From positions 24,392,073-24,456,072 of the forward strand of contig NC_063181.1 of NCBI RefSeq assembly GCF_023159225.1: DNA of 64,000 nt, given 5' to 3'. Both the position numbers and the translations under genes were made by a program. Below, piece by piece: positions 21,768 to 33,789 of this stretch. Below the pieces are notes generated by a model that was given only the letters and a program-made list of their open reading frames with translations, made no database searches and was not told the DNA's origin. The stretch's first letter is position 1. Each line of letters begins with the position of its first letter. The stretch comes from Perognathus longimembris pacificus. Its lineage: Eukaryota; Chordata; Mammalia; Rodentia; Heteromyidae.

Positions 21768-24700
21768 GATAGTTGGGGACGTTAACACTCCACTATCACC
21801 TCTGGACAGATCAACATGCCAAAAACTGAACAAAGAAACCACAGAACTAAACAATTGCATAGACCAACTAGACTTAACCAACATCTACAGAATATTCCAC
21901 CCAGCAACGACAGAATACACATTCTTTTCAGCAGCACATGGAACATTCTCCAAAATAGATCACATCTTAGGACACAAAGAAAATCTGTACAAATTCAGAA
22001 GTATCAAAACCATTCCCTGCATTCTCTCAGACCACAATGGAATAAAATTAGAGCTCAACTCAAACAGCCACCACAGAAAATGCTACAATTCATGGAGACT
22101 AAACAACACACTGCTGAACCATCAGAGGGTCATTGAAGAAATTAAAACGGAAATTCAAATGTTTATGGAATTCAACCAAGTTGAGGACACAAAGAACCAG
22201 CTCCTTTGGGACACAGCAAAGGCAGTACTCAGAGGAAAATTTATATCTCTGAGTGCATACATCAACAAACTGGAGAGACAGCAACTCAATAATTTAAGGA
22301 AGCACCTTAATTTCCTTGAGAGAGAACAAGCCAAACCCCAAGTCAATAGATGGAAGCAAACAATTAAAATCAAATCAGAATTAAATCAATTAGAGATGAA
22401 AAAGCCCATCGAAAAAATCAACAAAACAAAGAGTTGGTTCTTTGAAAAAATCAACAAGATAAGACAGACCCCTGGCAAACCTGACCAAAATACGAAGGCA
22501 GCACACTCAAATAAACAAGATAAGAGATGAAACAGGTAACATCCCACAGAAATAACCGAAATTCAGAAAATAGTAAGGGACTATTTCGCAAACCTTTATG
22601 CCAACAAATTCGAGAACTTGGAAGAAATGGATGATCTCCTAGAAAAAATTCATATCCCCAAACTCAACCATAAAGATTTAAACCTTCTAAACAGACCCAT
22701 ATCCAGTATTGAAATAGAAATGGCAATAAATGATCTCCCATCCAAGAAAAGCCCAGGTCCAGATGGATTCACTGCAGAATTCTACAAGGCCTTCAAAACA
22801 GAACTCACCAATATTTCTCAAACTCTTCAATGAAATTGAAAGAGAACGTTCACTTCCAGACTCATTCTATGAAGCCAGTATAACCCTCATCCCAAAACCA
22901 GGCAGGGACTCATCACGGAAAGAGGACTATAGACCGATCTCCCTGATGAACATATACACAAAAATTCTCAACAAAATTCTGGCCAATCGACTTCAACAGG
23001 TCATCAAAAAAAATCATACACCACGATCAGACTGGATTCATCCCAGGGATGCAAAGTTGGTTTAATATACGCAAGTCAATTAATGTAATCCACCACATCA
23101 GCCGGAGCAAGGTAAAGAACCACACGGTTTTATCTCTGGATGCGGAAAAAGCGTTTGACAAAATCCAGCACCCATTTATGCTAAAAGCCCTGGAAAAACT
23201 GGGATTCCAGGGAACATTCCTGAATATAATCAAGGCAGTTTATGACAAACCAACAGAAAGCATAACTCTAAATGGTGAAAAACTAAAGCCATTCCCTTTA
23301 AAATCAGGAACAAGGGGCTGGGGATATAGCCTAGTGGCAAGAGTGCCTGCCTCGGATACACGAGGCCCTAGGTTCGATTCCCCAGCACCACATATACAGA
23401 AAACGGCCAGAAGCGGCGCTGTGGCTCAAGTGGCAGAGTGCTAGCCTTGAGTGGGAAGAAGCCAGGGACAGTGCTCAGGCCCTGAGTCCAAGGCCCAGGA
23501 CTGGCCAAAAAAAATCAGGAACAAGGCAGGGATGTCCACTCTCTCCCCTGCTCTTCAACATAGTACTAGGATTCCTAGCCAGAGCAATCAGACAAGAAGA
23601 AAATCTAAAGGGGATCCAAATAGGAAAAGATGAAGTTGAACTTTCTCTCTTCGCAGATGACATGATCCTATACCTAAAGAATCCCATAGATTCTACCCCC
23701 AAGCTACTAGAGCTGATCCAAAACTTTGGCAAAGTTGCAGGATATAAAATAAACCTTCAAAAATCAACGGCCTTTCTCTATGCTAACGACCTGAAGACCG
23801 AGGCTGAAATCAGGAAAGCAACTCCCTTTGCAATAGCCCCCCAAAACATAAAATACCTAGGAATAATCTTAACCAAAGAAGTGAAAGACCTCTTTGAGGA
23901 GAACTTTAAAACCTTGAAAAATGAAATTAAGTCAGAACTAAGGAAATGGAAAAACCTCCCATGCTCCTGGATTGGGAGGATTAATATAATCAAAATGGCA
24001 ATATTGCCAAAGGCTATCTACAAATTCAATGCAATACCCATTAATATCCCAACACAATTTTTTATGAAATAGAGGAAGCAATCCAGAAATTCATATGGAA
24101 CAATAAAAGACCTAGAATAGCAAAAACAATCCTAAGCAGAAAGAATAGTGCTGGAGGAATTACAATACCCAACTTCACGTTGTATTATAAAGCTATAGTA
24201 ATAAAAACAGCTTGGTATTGGCACCGGAACAGGCCTGAAGACCAATGGAACAGAACTGAAGACCCAGAAATGATCCCACAGAACTATGCCTACTTAATCT
24301 TTGATAAAGGAACTAAAACAATAGTTTGGAAGAAAGATAGCCTCTTTAACAAATGGTGCTGGCAAAAGTGGCTCAACACATGCAACAAACTAAAACTAGA
24401 TCCTTATATATCACCCTGCACCAAAATCAATTCCAAATGGATTAAAGACCTCGAAATCAAAACAGACACCCTGAAAACACTAAAGGAAGGAGTAGGAGAA
24501 ACACTTGGGCTCCTTGGCGCAGGACGGAACTTCCTTAACAATGACCCAGAAAGGCTACAAATCAAAGAAAGGTTGGACAAATGGGACTGCATCAAACTGC
24601 AGAGCTTCTGCACAGCAAAGGACATAGCTCGCAAGATAAACAGAAAGCCCATAGACTGGGAGAAGATCTTTACTGGCCATTCAACGGACAAAAGCCTCAT

Positions 24701-25204
24701 ATCTAAAATATATGCAGAACTAAAAAAATTACCTTCTTCCAAAACAAAACCGCAAAGAACCAATAGCCCCCTCATCAAGTGGGCTAAAGACTTACAAAGA
24801 GACTCTCTGATGAGGAATTGAGAATGGCCAAGAGACATATGAAAAAGTGCTCTACATCACTGGCCATATAAGAAATGCAAATCAAAACAACATTGAGATT
24901 CCATCTCACCCCAGTAAGAATGTCATATATCAAGAAAACTAACAATAACAATTGTTGGAGGGGTTGTGGCCAAAAGGGAACCCTACTTCACTGTTGGTGG
25001 GAATGTAAACTGGTTCAGTCACTATGGCAAGCAGTATGGCGATTCCTCAGAAGGCTAAATATAGAACTCCCCTATGACCCAGCAGCCCCACTTTTGGGTA
25101 TCTATCCAAAAGACCACAAACAAAATCACAGTAATGCCACCAGCACAACAATGTTCATCGCAGCACAATTTGTCATAGCGAGAATCTCAGATGCCCCTCA
25201 GTAG
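21768..25204 (+). pseudogene. L1 ORF2 (endonuclease/reverse transcriptase) pseudogene
   Basis: ORF2p normally provides target-site endonuclease and reverse transcriptase activity. Here the code starts within the endonuclease (GDVNTPLSPLDRS; SDHNGIKLEL near 22027-22056 carries its catalytic SDH). It continues through the RT domain, with LIPKPGRD near 22889 and the catalytic FADD at 23650-23661, to the C-terminal cysteine/histidine segment (CWRGC ... HCWWEC, about 24955-25010). Reading moves between all three plus frames, with a stop after about 22530, frame changes near 22800 and 23050, a SINE at 23316, a stop near 24072 and further breaks near 24830. Non-functional. Confidence 0.93.
23316..23511 (+). 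repeat. IDL-Geo-type SINE inserted in L1 ORF2
   Basis: A complete young dimer (ID-like left half, tRNA-like right half, short A tail) splits the L1 reading frame. The L1 text aaatcaggaacaagg is duplicated on both sides (23301-23315 and 23512-23526), so the SINE arrived after the L1. Confidence 0.95.
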
Positions 25205-25756
25205 ATGAATGGATCAGGAAAACGTGGTACATATACACAATGGAATTTTATGCCTCTATCAGAAAGAATGACATTGGCCCATTTGTAAGGAAATGGAAGG
25301 ACTTGGAAAAAATTATACTAAGTGAAGTGAGCCAGACCCAAAGAAACATGGACTCTATGGTCTCCCTTATTGGGAATAATTAGTACAGGTTTAGGCAAGA
25401 CATAGCAGAGCACCACAAGGTCCAATAGCTACACCCTTATGAACACATAAGATGATGCTAAGTGAAATGAACTCCATGTTATGGAGACAATTGTTATATC
25501 ACAGGTGTAACTACTTTCAACATCCCCTGTGTATCTGTAGCTTCTATTATTGTTGATGTTCTTGTATCACCTTCCCGTGGTTGTACCTACACTATCTCTG
25601 TAATCTTATCTGAGTATATTGGAAACCTTGTATACTGGTATTGGAACTAGGAAATTGAAAGGGAATACCAAAATTGAGAGACACAGGGTAAAAAAAGACA
25701 AACAACCACAAAAGCAATACCTGCGAAACTATTTGGTGTAAGTGAACTGAACACCT

Positions 25757-25795
25757 CAGGAGGGGAAAGGGAAAGGGGGAGGGGGGAGGGGGTAT
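25757..25795 (+). other. G-rich tract in the L1 3' UTR
   Basis: Consecutive runs of 4, 3, 5, 6 and 5 guanines separated by one to three bases. This fits a G-quadruplex-forming polypurine tract, as known for mammalian L1 3' UTRs. A similar but shorter tract is in the L1 tail at about 41201-41213. Confidence 0.8.
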
Positions 25796-26514
25796 GAAGG
25801 ACAAGGTAACAAACAGTACAAGTAATGTATCCAATGCCTAACGTATGAAACTGTAGCCTGTCTGTATGTCAGTTTGATAATAAAAATTTGAAAAAAAAAA
25901 AGAAAGAAAGAAAACCAGAGAACAAAACTGCTTGATGCAGTTGTTGATGTTCCCATAAAAGAAACTACAAGTAAAAAGAACTGATTTTATAGAATTTTCT
26001 GGAAACAAAGTGTACATCCACAATCTAAGGTTTACTACTTAAAAATATGGACCCTGGAGACCCTGCTACTGTGCCAACAAGCCTAAGTTAGAGGAAGTCT
26101 ATAATTAGAAGCAAAAAATGCCCGCTGTTGTAGGTAAGCAAAGAAAACATCCTGTCCCCTTCAAAGGCCTTCCATGACAGTGACAGCACAGCAGTACCTG
26201 AGTTCATAACACACCTATACGCCAGGCCTGCCTGGTGAAGACGCTCAGGCCATTCAGCAGCCCCAGGACTACAGTACTGGCACTGTCCTGAGAGGGAGCA
26301 GGGTTGGCAGCCAGTGGTCCACTGCCTTCCATCAGCCAAACTCATGCCTAGCCCTAGCAGAGGAGCCTGTAGAGATGGGAGAGTCCCTTTCCTTGGTCTT
26401 CCTCAGTAAGAGAATTCTTGTACCACAAATTGGAAGAAGGAAGCTCAGCAGGGAACAGTCCCTTATAAGGGACTAAGGGTTTAGTTATTTGCCTTCTGGT
26501 CCTAGATTAGAGAA

Positions 26515-26595
26515 ATACAAGGTTGGTGTTGTGGCTTAGTATTAGAATACTTGCCTCACATGCTTTAAGGCCTTGGGCTAAACACTGAAATGAGA
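26515..26595 (+). repeat. ID-like SINE monomer
   Basis: The text aaggttggtgttgtggctta and acttgcctcacatgctttaaggcc follows a diverged ID-type left half, then an A/G-rich tail. No right half. Confidence 0.55.
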
Positions 26596-26849
26596 GAAGG
26601 GAAGAAGAAAAAATACATAGAGTGATGTCAATGGAGACTCACACTAAAATAAATTCCTAAAACAAATTACACTAACAGTGTAATTTCACAGCTCTGGAAG
26701 CCAAAACTCTAGCAGAGTCTCTTCCAGGTGCTCATGCCCATCAATCCCTAGGGCTTGTGGCCACATCACTCCAGTCACAACTGTGTCTTTTCTCTGTGTG
26801 TGTGTCTTCTCTCTCTGTGTGGTCTCCTCTGTATTTTATTTTTGGTTGG

Positions 26850-27057
26850 TGTATGTTGGTCCTGGGCTTGAACTCAGGGCCTGAGTGCTGTTCCTGAGCG
26901 ATTTTGCTCAAGGTTAGCTCTACCACTTGAGCCACAACTCCCCTTCTGGTGGTTAATTAGACTTAGGGACTTTGCTGCCTGGGCTGGCTTGAGTATCTTT
27001 AGATCTCAGCCTCCTGTGTAGCTAGGATTACAGGCATGCGCCCCACGTGCCTGGCTC
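26850..27057 (-). repeat. 7SL-like/tRNA-like dimeric SINE, minus strand
   Basis: It reads ggtcctgggcttgaactc, ctaccacttgagccac, then the reversed 7SL half ggctggcttgag and ctcagcctcctgtgtagcta, ending cccacgtgcctggc. Confidence 0.85.
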
Positions 27058-27257
27058 TCTTCTGTTTCTTCTAAAAGGACACATGGAATTGGACTTAGGG
27101 GCCAGGTAGATAATCCAAGTATCATCCTGAAGTCCTTAACTGAATCTGCAAAAACTCTTTTTCCAAATAAAGTCACATTCACGGGCTCCAGAAGTTATAT
27201 GGTATATATTTTCTGAGCCGCTACTGTACCAGACAGCTAGGATATAAAGGGAGATAT

Positions 27258-27322
27258 GCAGGATATGAATATATATGCTATCATATGTGATATATCATAT
27301 ATATATGATACATGATATATAC
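27258..27322 (+). repeat. AT-rich imperfect palindromic repeat
   Basis: Alternating atatat with embedded gatatatcatatatatatga inverted segments. It could form cruciform-like structures; no gene content. Confidence 0.8.
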
Positions 27323-27442
27323 AGGAGACCTGATGATGCTGTATGTTTTTCACTTATCCATGAGTTTTTTTGGGGGGAAATGGCTTGCTTCAGAATTAAG
27401 GAAAAATCTGTTTAAACTCACACTCTCCCTGAACAGGTAATG

Positions 27443-27755
27443 ACAGCTACTGATGGTTCATACCTTTAATCCTAGCTACTTAGGAGGTTGAGATCTGAGG
27501 CTCATGGTTCAAGTCCGTCTGTGAGACTCTTACTATTTTTTAAAATTTTGTCAAGGTGATGTACAGAGGGGTTACAATTACATAATAAGGTAGTGAGTAC
27601 ATTTCTTGTCATATCTCCAAATAACCACCAGAAAGCCAGAATTGAAGCTATGACTCAAGTCGTAGAGCAGCCTTGAGCAAAAAAGCTCAGGGGACAGCAA
27701 GCACCCACACTCTGAGTTCAAGCCCCAGGACTGGCACAAAAATAACAACAGCAAA
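27443..27755 (+). repeat. 7SL-like/tRNA-like dimeric SINE, split by an L1 stub
   Basis: The left half (catacctttaatcctagcta ... gtctgtgagactctta) and the right half (accaccagaaagccagaatt ... ccaggactggc) are one SINE. A short L1 3' end lies between them at about 27533-27608, exactly where other copies read straight through cttatctccaatt. Confidence 0.85.
27533..27608 (-). mobile_element. About 70-bp L1 3' end inside a SINE, minus strand
   Basis: The segment tttgtcaaggtgatgtacag ... taaggtagtgagtacatttc matches the reversed extreme 3' end of the L1 at 15110-15180. It starts with a T-rich run, as expected for a heavily 5'-truncated minus-strand insertion. Confidence 0.82.
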
Positions 27756-28775
27756 CCAATGTTATCTTGTTTGTTAAAGGATAATTCCACATAAATTCAC
27801 TTCTCTTGCACTTTACTCACGTGGAAAATGGAAAGTAACAATGCTTTCTCAAAGTAGAGATTATGTGAACAGATACATATGCATATGGCTACATAGTATA
27901 TAGCACCTAAGCTTTTGTTATCATTTAGTGCTCTGTACCTCTCTAACTGCCCTTGTAGCTCCATATACATGCCTGCTAACTGAACAAGCAAAGAAGTCAC
28001 CTGATTTCTTTATGGTTCCTTTGGAAAAGGCTAATTGCATATCTAAATCTACATCACTCTAGCTATCACAAGCCTGGAAAGGATAAATGGCTTGTCATCA
28101 ACCTTAAGGTGAACCAGATGCCACCTCAAATAAGCACACGGTTATTTGTTTATACCTCATTCATTTTAGAAAGAACTCACTTAAATACATATTCAAACAC
28201 AGTGACATTAAATTCAAAACAAATGGATGAGAGCAAAAAAAATGTAAGATTTGAGAAATATTGCTATACATAAAATGGAGCCAGGAGTGAAAATTGGGAA
28301 AAGGTTAAAAAATGTGACATTATCTTCTTCTCTCATCAGAAGCAGGCCCCAGCCTGCAAGCTGGCTCTTGGCTCTGGCACTCTGTCCCAACATAAAGCCT
28401 GACCAGCTAAATTACTCATCTTTTGAGATTCAAAGAGGAAGGGAGGAGGAGGTGAACAAATGGACAAAGACATTTGCTCAGAAGCATGGCAAGGATGCTT
28501 GGTAGTAAAAGAGAACCTTTTCCACTGGGCCTCCTTAGAAAGGCCTGATGTGTTATATTTAGTTGCTTTTCTAGACATATATGTTTTTACATGTATCTTT
28601 TCCTGATTCACCCCAACAGCAAGGTTCAAGTGAACTGGGAGTTCTGAGGTTAGCCAGGGTAGTATGTATACATAGTATCTAGGTGTTAGAGGGCAGTAGA
28701 AAGACAAACAACTACTGCTTTCTTTTAGGACAGTAGACATACAGAGTTTCACAAAAAGATAAAGAGACTTTTCTT

Positions 28776-28987
28776 TTGTTGGTCATGGGGCTTGAACTCA
28801 GGGCCAATGGGAACTGTCCTTGAGCTTTATCACTCAAGGTTACACTTTGAGCCATAGTTCTACTTTCAGTATTGGAGATAAGAGCCACACAGACTTTCCT
28901 GCCATGGGTAGGCTTTGAACTGAGATCCTCAGATTTCAGTCTCCTGAGTAGCTAGCATTACAGGAGTGAGCCACTGGTATCCGGCTA
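28776..28987 (-). repeat. 7SL-like/tRNA-like dimeric SINE, minus strand
   Basis: It reads tggtcatggggcttgaactc, the reversed right half, then ctcctgagtagctagcatta and gtgagccactgg. An 11-bp duplication agacttttctt lies at 28765-28775 and 28988-28998. Confidence 0.88.
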
Positions 28988-29379
28988 AGACTTTTCTTAT
29001 ACACAGAAACAAAAGTTCTTTACATAGAACACTTTCAAAAGAAAATCAGTGTATTCTACTCTGAATTGATAGTATGGTTTCCATTTTGGACAGCCAGGAA
29101 GAGCAAGGAAGGAACTTGGGAAAAGAAAGAGGGCAAGGGTCATCACAAGAGCCCAGCAAGGAGCTTCCTAGTCATTCAAAGTCAATGCCAATCTGGAGCC
29201 CCCCTGGGGAAAATGACACAAACCCTTCTGATAGGATAGTATGATGCTTTATGATCATTGTTGGTTATGTGGTTTTTGTATTGAGCAAGTATAAGATTGT
29301 AAACACTAATAATAATTTTACTTTTGGTTGATCCTGTGGCCATACTTTTTTCAGGAAGGGCAACAATGTCCCATTTACA

Positions 29380-29380
<1 letters not shown>

Positions 29381-29438
<58 letters not shown>
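29381..29438 (+). repeat. (CA)29 microsatellite at the IRF2 exon 2 donor
   Basis: Fifty-eight bases of perfect CA (TG on the gene strand). On the minus strand the donor gtaagt is followed at once by the TG repeat, beginning about six bases into intron 2. Confidence 0.98.
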
Positions 29439-29439
<1 letters not shown>

Positions 29440-29444
29440 CTTAC

Positions 29445-29537
29445 CTTGTTAAGCCACTTTAGCCCTGGTATCATATTTGAATTTATCTGTTCCTCCAGCC
29501 ATGGGCGCATTCTCATCCTTTCCACTGGCATGGTACC
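29445..29537 (-). CDS. IRF2: IRF2 exon 2: start codon and first part of the DNA-binding domain
   Basis: Interferon regulatory factor 2 is a nuclear transcription factor that binds GAAA-repeat sites (ISRE/IRF-E), mostly opposing IRF1. The minus strand reads an acceptor (pyrimidine tract ending caaag), six bases of 5' UTR (ggtacc), then ATG at 29531-29529 with A at -3. It encodes 29 residues, M1 to K29, starting [15 protein letters not shown] and ending GLKWLNK. Trp11 and Trp26 are the first two of the conserved IRF tryptophans. The exon ends AAG before gtaagt, a phase-0 donor. Residue 20 is Met where I recall Thr in human. The intron turns into a long TG repeat right after the donor. The exact first base of the exon rests on the AG at 29539-29538. 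The identity is very secure because the next four exons continue the same protein. Confidence 0.96.
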
Positions 29538-30759
29538 CTTTGACAAAAGAGAAAAGCAACATTAGGTTTTTTTGCTACTGACTGTCCTGTTTGTACTGCC
29601 AAGTTCTACAGGCTTCTGTGACCCTTCATTGGTGCGAGCAGAGGGTAAGTGAAGACACTCAGGGGGTACTGCCTTCCAGCCACCTGCTTAGCCACCCTGT
29701 TTACCCATTCCAGAGAGTGGTGGAAAGGACCAGGCTTGTTATAGGTGAGCTGGCTTCCAGCTGAAGGAGCCTATACACATGGTAGGCCTGACAGCTAGCC
29801 AGATAGAGGACCCATATACCACCCTGTGACTTTAACTTATGCTAAGCTTGAACGCCTTCTCTCCTGGCTGCATTTATAACAAACATAACTAGCAGTCTGA
29901 AGACCAGTAACTTTGGTATTACAAATCTTTTTCCTTTCAATAGCTAAGCACAGCCAAAGAGAAACACTCTAGTGAAAATGAGTTAGAGTGATCAATTTGT
30001 TCCTTTTGGACATTTGAGTGATAGAAGTGATTTAACTCCCAGCAACTGTCACTTAAAGTTACAAAGGAATCAATTAATCTGGTTCTCTCAATATTTTTCT
30101 CCTGACAAAAATCTATTTTCAGAGCTAAGTGCACTTTGCACTTTCTTCATCTTTGCCATGGCTTTTACCCAAATCTATCTTTTTACTCCCTCACATATTT
30201 TCTTCCACACCAACCCTTCCCACCTGACAGTATCCTTTTCCCCTACTTCTTTGAAAATCATTTGCTTTGTCCATCCATTTTACTCCGGCAATCCACATGT
30301 GCCTTTCCCCACTCCTTCCAGATTCCTAAGACAGTCTTTCCCTTGCTCACCAAAGTAGTCACAGTAGGGTCCCCTCTTGTCTTTAACTCTATTTGTGCCT
30401 AAATTTACTTTGAATCTAGAATATGAAAACAAAAACAGTGGTGACTCAAGCCTCCACTCTATGGGCCTTTGTAGACAACGGAACATTACAATCTTCTTTT
30501 CAACCCCAAGTTGTCTCTTGTTTCTGCCACTCATTTCCTACAAAAATGACTGAGAGTTCTGTTCAGATGAACATGGCCTGATATGGTCAATGTCTCATAA
30601 TTCTCCCTGAGTGTGCTAAGTTCTCCTCTGTGTCCTGCCCTGAGTTAGTGCCAGCATACAAACACTGTTATATCAATCACAACAGGCCTCACTTTTGCCC
30701 ATAGGAGAGAGCCTTTTCTTTGTTCTAGTGCATTCCTCTCACAGTTCTAGTACACTCAC

Positions 30760-31150
30760 TGTTGCAGACACCTCTTGCTTTTGCTTATGGCAAGCTCTGT
30801 ACACCTTTCCCGCAACCTGCCAATCCTTATCCATCTGCCAAGACCCAGCGTCCACCCTCCTTCTCAACAAAGCCTTCCCAGACCACACCAGGCTGAAGTA
30901 AGGCCTCCTCCAACTCGTATGCTACCCAGAACTGACATTACTCACTTGGAAATCAAACAGTGCTTTAGGGGCACTATTATAAATCTTTAATCTTGCCTCT
31001 TAATCTACCCATGAACTTTTCTGTTGTTTCAACCTTTCAACTCTCTTCCTATGTGAATTTTAAATTCTTTAAGAGTAGAACTTCGTACATAATCCTACAA
31101 AGCCAAATGTGGTTTTTGATACAGGAAATGTTCAGTACAAGGACCATGCC
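30760..31150 (+). repeat. L2-like LINE 3' remnant
   Basis: The text cctccttctcaacaaagccttcccagacc region, then a run like taaattctttaagagtagaac and ggaaatgttcagtac, follows the order of the L2 3' end. Old and gapped. Confidence 0.5.
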
Positions 31151-33789
31151 AGTTCTGAAGTTCACCCCAGGCAGGGATGCTCTGCTAATCATCTTCAGGC
31201 TTCAGGCCCCCATTCTTTGAGGTGGTAACAGGACACACACACAAAAGGCATGGAATGGCCTTGAGAAAGCCTCAGTACAGCTGCTCTCTGTTCATGGTCT
31301 CAAACTGTTACATCCACTCTTCATTTACTCATCTACCTATTCAAGGATCATGGAGTGAGAAAGAGGCTCCAGAACTGGAAAAGATGAAAAAAACAAAAAC
31401 AAAACAACATTTCCTTCCTTCCTGCTTCCCAGGCTAAAACAGTACACAGGAAAGAAGGGAATTACCAAACTGAAGAGTCCTTTGTGCAGCTGGTAAGAGT
31501 TAGAGAAAAGCTCTTGGAGCATGGGGCAAGGCTGCATGCACATAGACTACGTATAGCAACCATGCAAAGACTCTACCCTGGTGGCGGCCATCAGCACAGT
31601 CAGATCCTCCCATGGAAGAAGACTGGAAGGAGAGTGAGAACAGAGGAAACAACAGAAGCAGGGACAATTGCAGGAGTCACGAGTAGAAAGTGAGAGTCCA
31701 GTTCTTCTGAGGGGATATAACCTATAGCAGTACTGCTGCCGCTCGTATATGGATAACAGGGAAGGTGGGGGCACATGAGTGGGCCCTGTTTCCAGCTCAT
31801 AATCACAAAAATATTATTTCCTCCCATACTTTTTCCAAAAGTAACTCATTTGAAAAAATAATCATCCCCAGACATATTTCCAAAAGCTTTCTGTGAGAGA
31901 AGCTACCATTGATGTAAATCATTTATAAGTCCTGCACAGGTGAATTTGCCTGCTCATAAAAGCTTATTTGAAACTGCAAAAGAAAAAAATTCAATAAAAT
32001 CAATATTCCTGGTGCTTTTGTGTTCAGCACAGACAGGCAGAGAGGGAGAAAATGAGAGACACCTGGTGCACACATTCCCAGCTTAGGTCAAACAAATGTC
32101 TTTTTCATGGCCAATTTAGTCCGATAGTTCTCACACATCTGTGCTTTATCTTGGTCATTTTGGCACTTAAAATGTCACCCAAGAGTGGTGTTGAGTGTTA
32201 CATACTATTTCTATGCACAATAAGGCTGCCTTGTGTCTTATAGAGAAAACACATGCAGGAAAACAAGGTACACTCAGGTATGAATTCAGTATCAACCAGT
32301 CAATGGTGAATATTAAATATGGTATTTTTAAAATAGAAAACACAAAAACCAAAGATAAATACTGATGGGTTCATGAAAATGCTGTGACCAGAGACTTACA
32401 GGAACCTACTGGCCTTATAAAGAGGGAATTGTTGACACACACTCACAAAAATGAACCTTATGTGAAGGCACAGACACAGGAGGCGGATGGACATGGAAAA
32501 CTGGAAATGGGGATTAGGGTCAAGATATCACAAGTCAAAGAAGGGCAGGAACTTCCAGAAGCTGGAGGAGACAAGGACAGATCCTCCTCTTAGAGTAATC
32601 AGAAATAGCATGGCCCTGTGACAGCTGGGACTCTGTTTTTTTGTTTTTGTATTTTTTTAAGAACTATGAAAGAATAAATTTTTATTGCTTAAGCCACACA
32701 GTTTATGGTGCTTTGCTATAGTAGCCCTAACACACTAACAGAGAAGGGGGAGCAGACAAGGCAAATGCCTGGAGGCAGGAGAACAAGCAACCCACATCAA
32801 TCAGCAACAGCAAGGATGCCAGAGAACAAAGTGATACCTGTTCTTCTGTAAGGCAAGTTTCTACGGGAAAAAAAACTTAGCCTATGTGAAATGGTCATTA
32901 ACTCAGTAACAGAACAGTGTGATGGTCAAAACTGGGCACCAGTGAAGACTGGGGTGGGGACTAATTTGCTAAGAACAGGGCTTAGGTTTGAATCTGTCAT
33001 AGAAATGGAGCAAGCAGCATCCTGCCCTGGAGCTTTTGCAGCTATATCCTTTCTCTGTGCCGGTGAGGACTCTTATCACCCATTAGCCTTCTCTACACAG
33101 CCAGCCACAAGCCCACTCCTCTTATCAATCTTGATATTTTTCTCTTCTAACAAAAGCTACCTTAAATCAGTTTTTATTCACTAAACCCACTCTCAGGATG
33201 CTAACCACTCTAACTCTCCTTTCTTTTGGCATATGCTGTCACCAAGTATATTCACAAGTACTTCTTAAAATATATAGTATTCTGGGGAACTGTGCTAAAA
33301 TAAGAGCTGCGGTGGACTGGAAGATGTGTGAGATGTGATCACCACCCTCAGGAAACTAATCAGTTAGCTGGGGATATGAGACATAAATCACATAAAGCTA
33401 ACTAATAACACTGTAATTATAATAACAAAACTATGCAATGGAGATCAGGAGGTAGTATAAGACTAACTGCCAACTAACTTAAGTAGTTCATAAGAAATAC
33501 ATAAATCATTATTAATTGGGTTTGTAAGGAAATGCTTTGTGGTAAAGGAAGCTTTATTAGATGAGGAGGCTGAGAGAAGGTAGCAGGCAAGCCAGGTAAG
33601 ATATGAAGTTGGTATTCATGGTCAGGGCAGGATTGAGGAAGATGTATTTACTGGTGTGTACAGAGCAAAAGACTTATGTACCAGTGTAGGTGGGACTTCC
33701 TGAGTCACATAGCATCTGAGAAGCAAGTCTTAAAAGACATTTAACACCAATATTTCTCAACTAGCCAGTTAGATACTATTATTCCCATT

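Larger units (their letters stand above)
21768..25909 (+). mobile_element. L1 insertion, 5'-truncated, antisense to IRF2
   Basis: About 3.9 kb of L1 plus a nested SINE, starting inside ORF2 and ending in the 3' UTR and poly(A). A perfect 15-bp duplication gaaaaccagagaaca lies at 21753-21767 and 25910-25924. It includes the L1 3' UTR (from about 25205), a G-rich tract and a final aataaaaatttg plus A-run. It cannot move by itself: the 5' UTR, ORF1 and half the endonuclease are missing and ORF2 is broken. Confidence 0.95.
18986..29444 (-). other. IRF2: IRF2 intron 2
   Basis: This 10.5 kb intron runs from the gtaagt donor after exon 2 to the attccag acceptor of exon 3. More than half is retrotransposon: two L1 insertions (20341-21200 and 21753-25924) and SINEs at 19173, 19439, 26515, 26850, 27443 and 28776. 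A 58-bp CA repeat sits at the donor. The stretches 19700-20340, 21210-21750, 25930-26510 and 27760-28760 hold nothing I recognise. Confidence 0.85.

Noticed and set aside
21751..25204. Long frames as a host gene
   Set aside because: They are L1 ORF2 pieces in shifting frames, flanked by a target duplication and poly(A).
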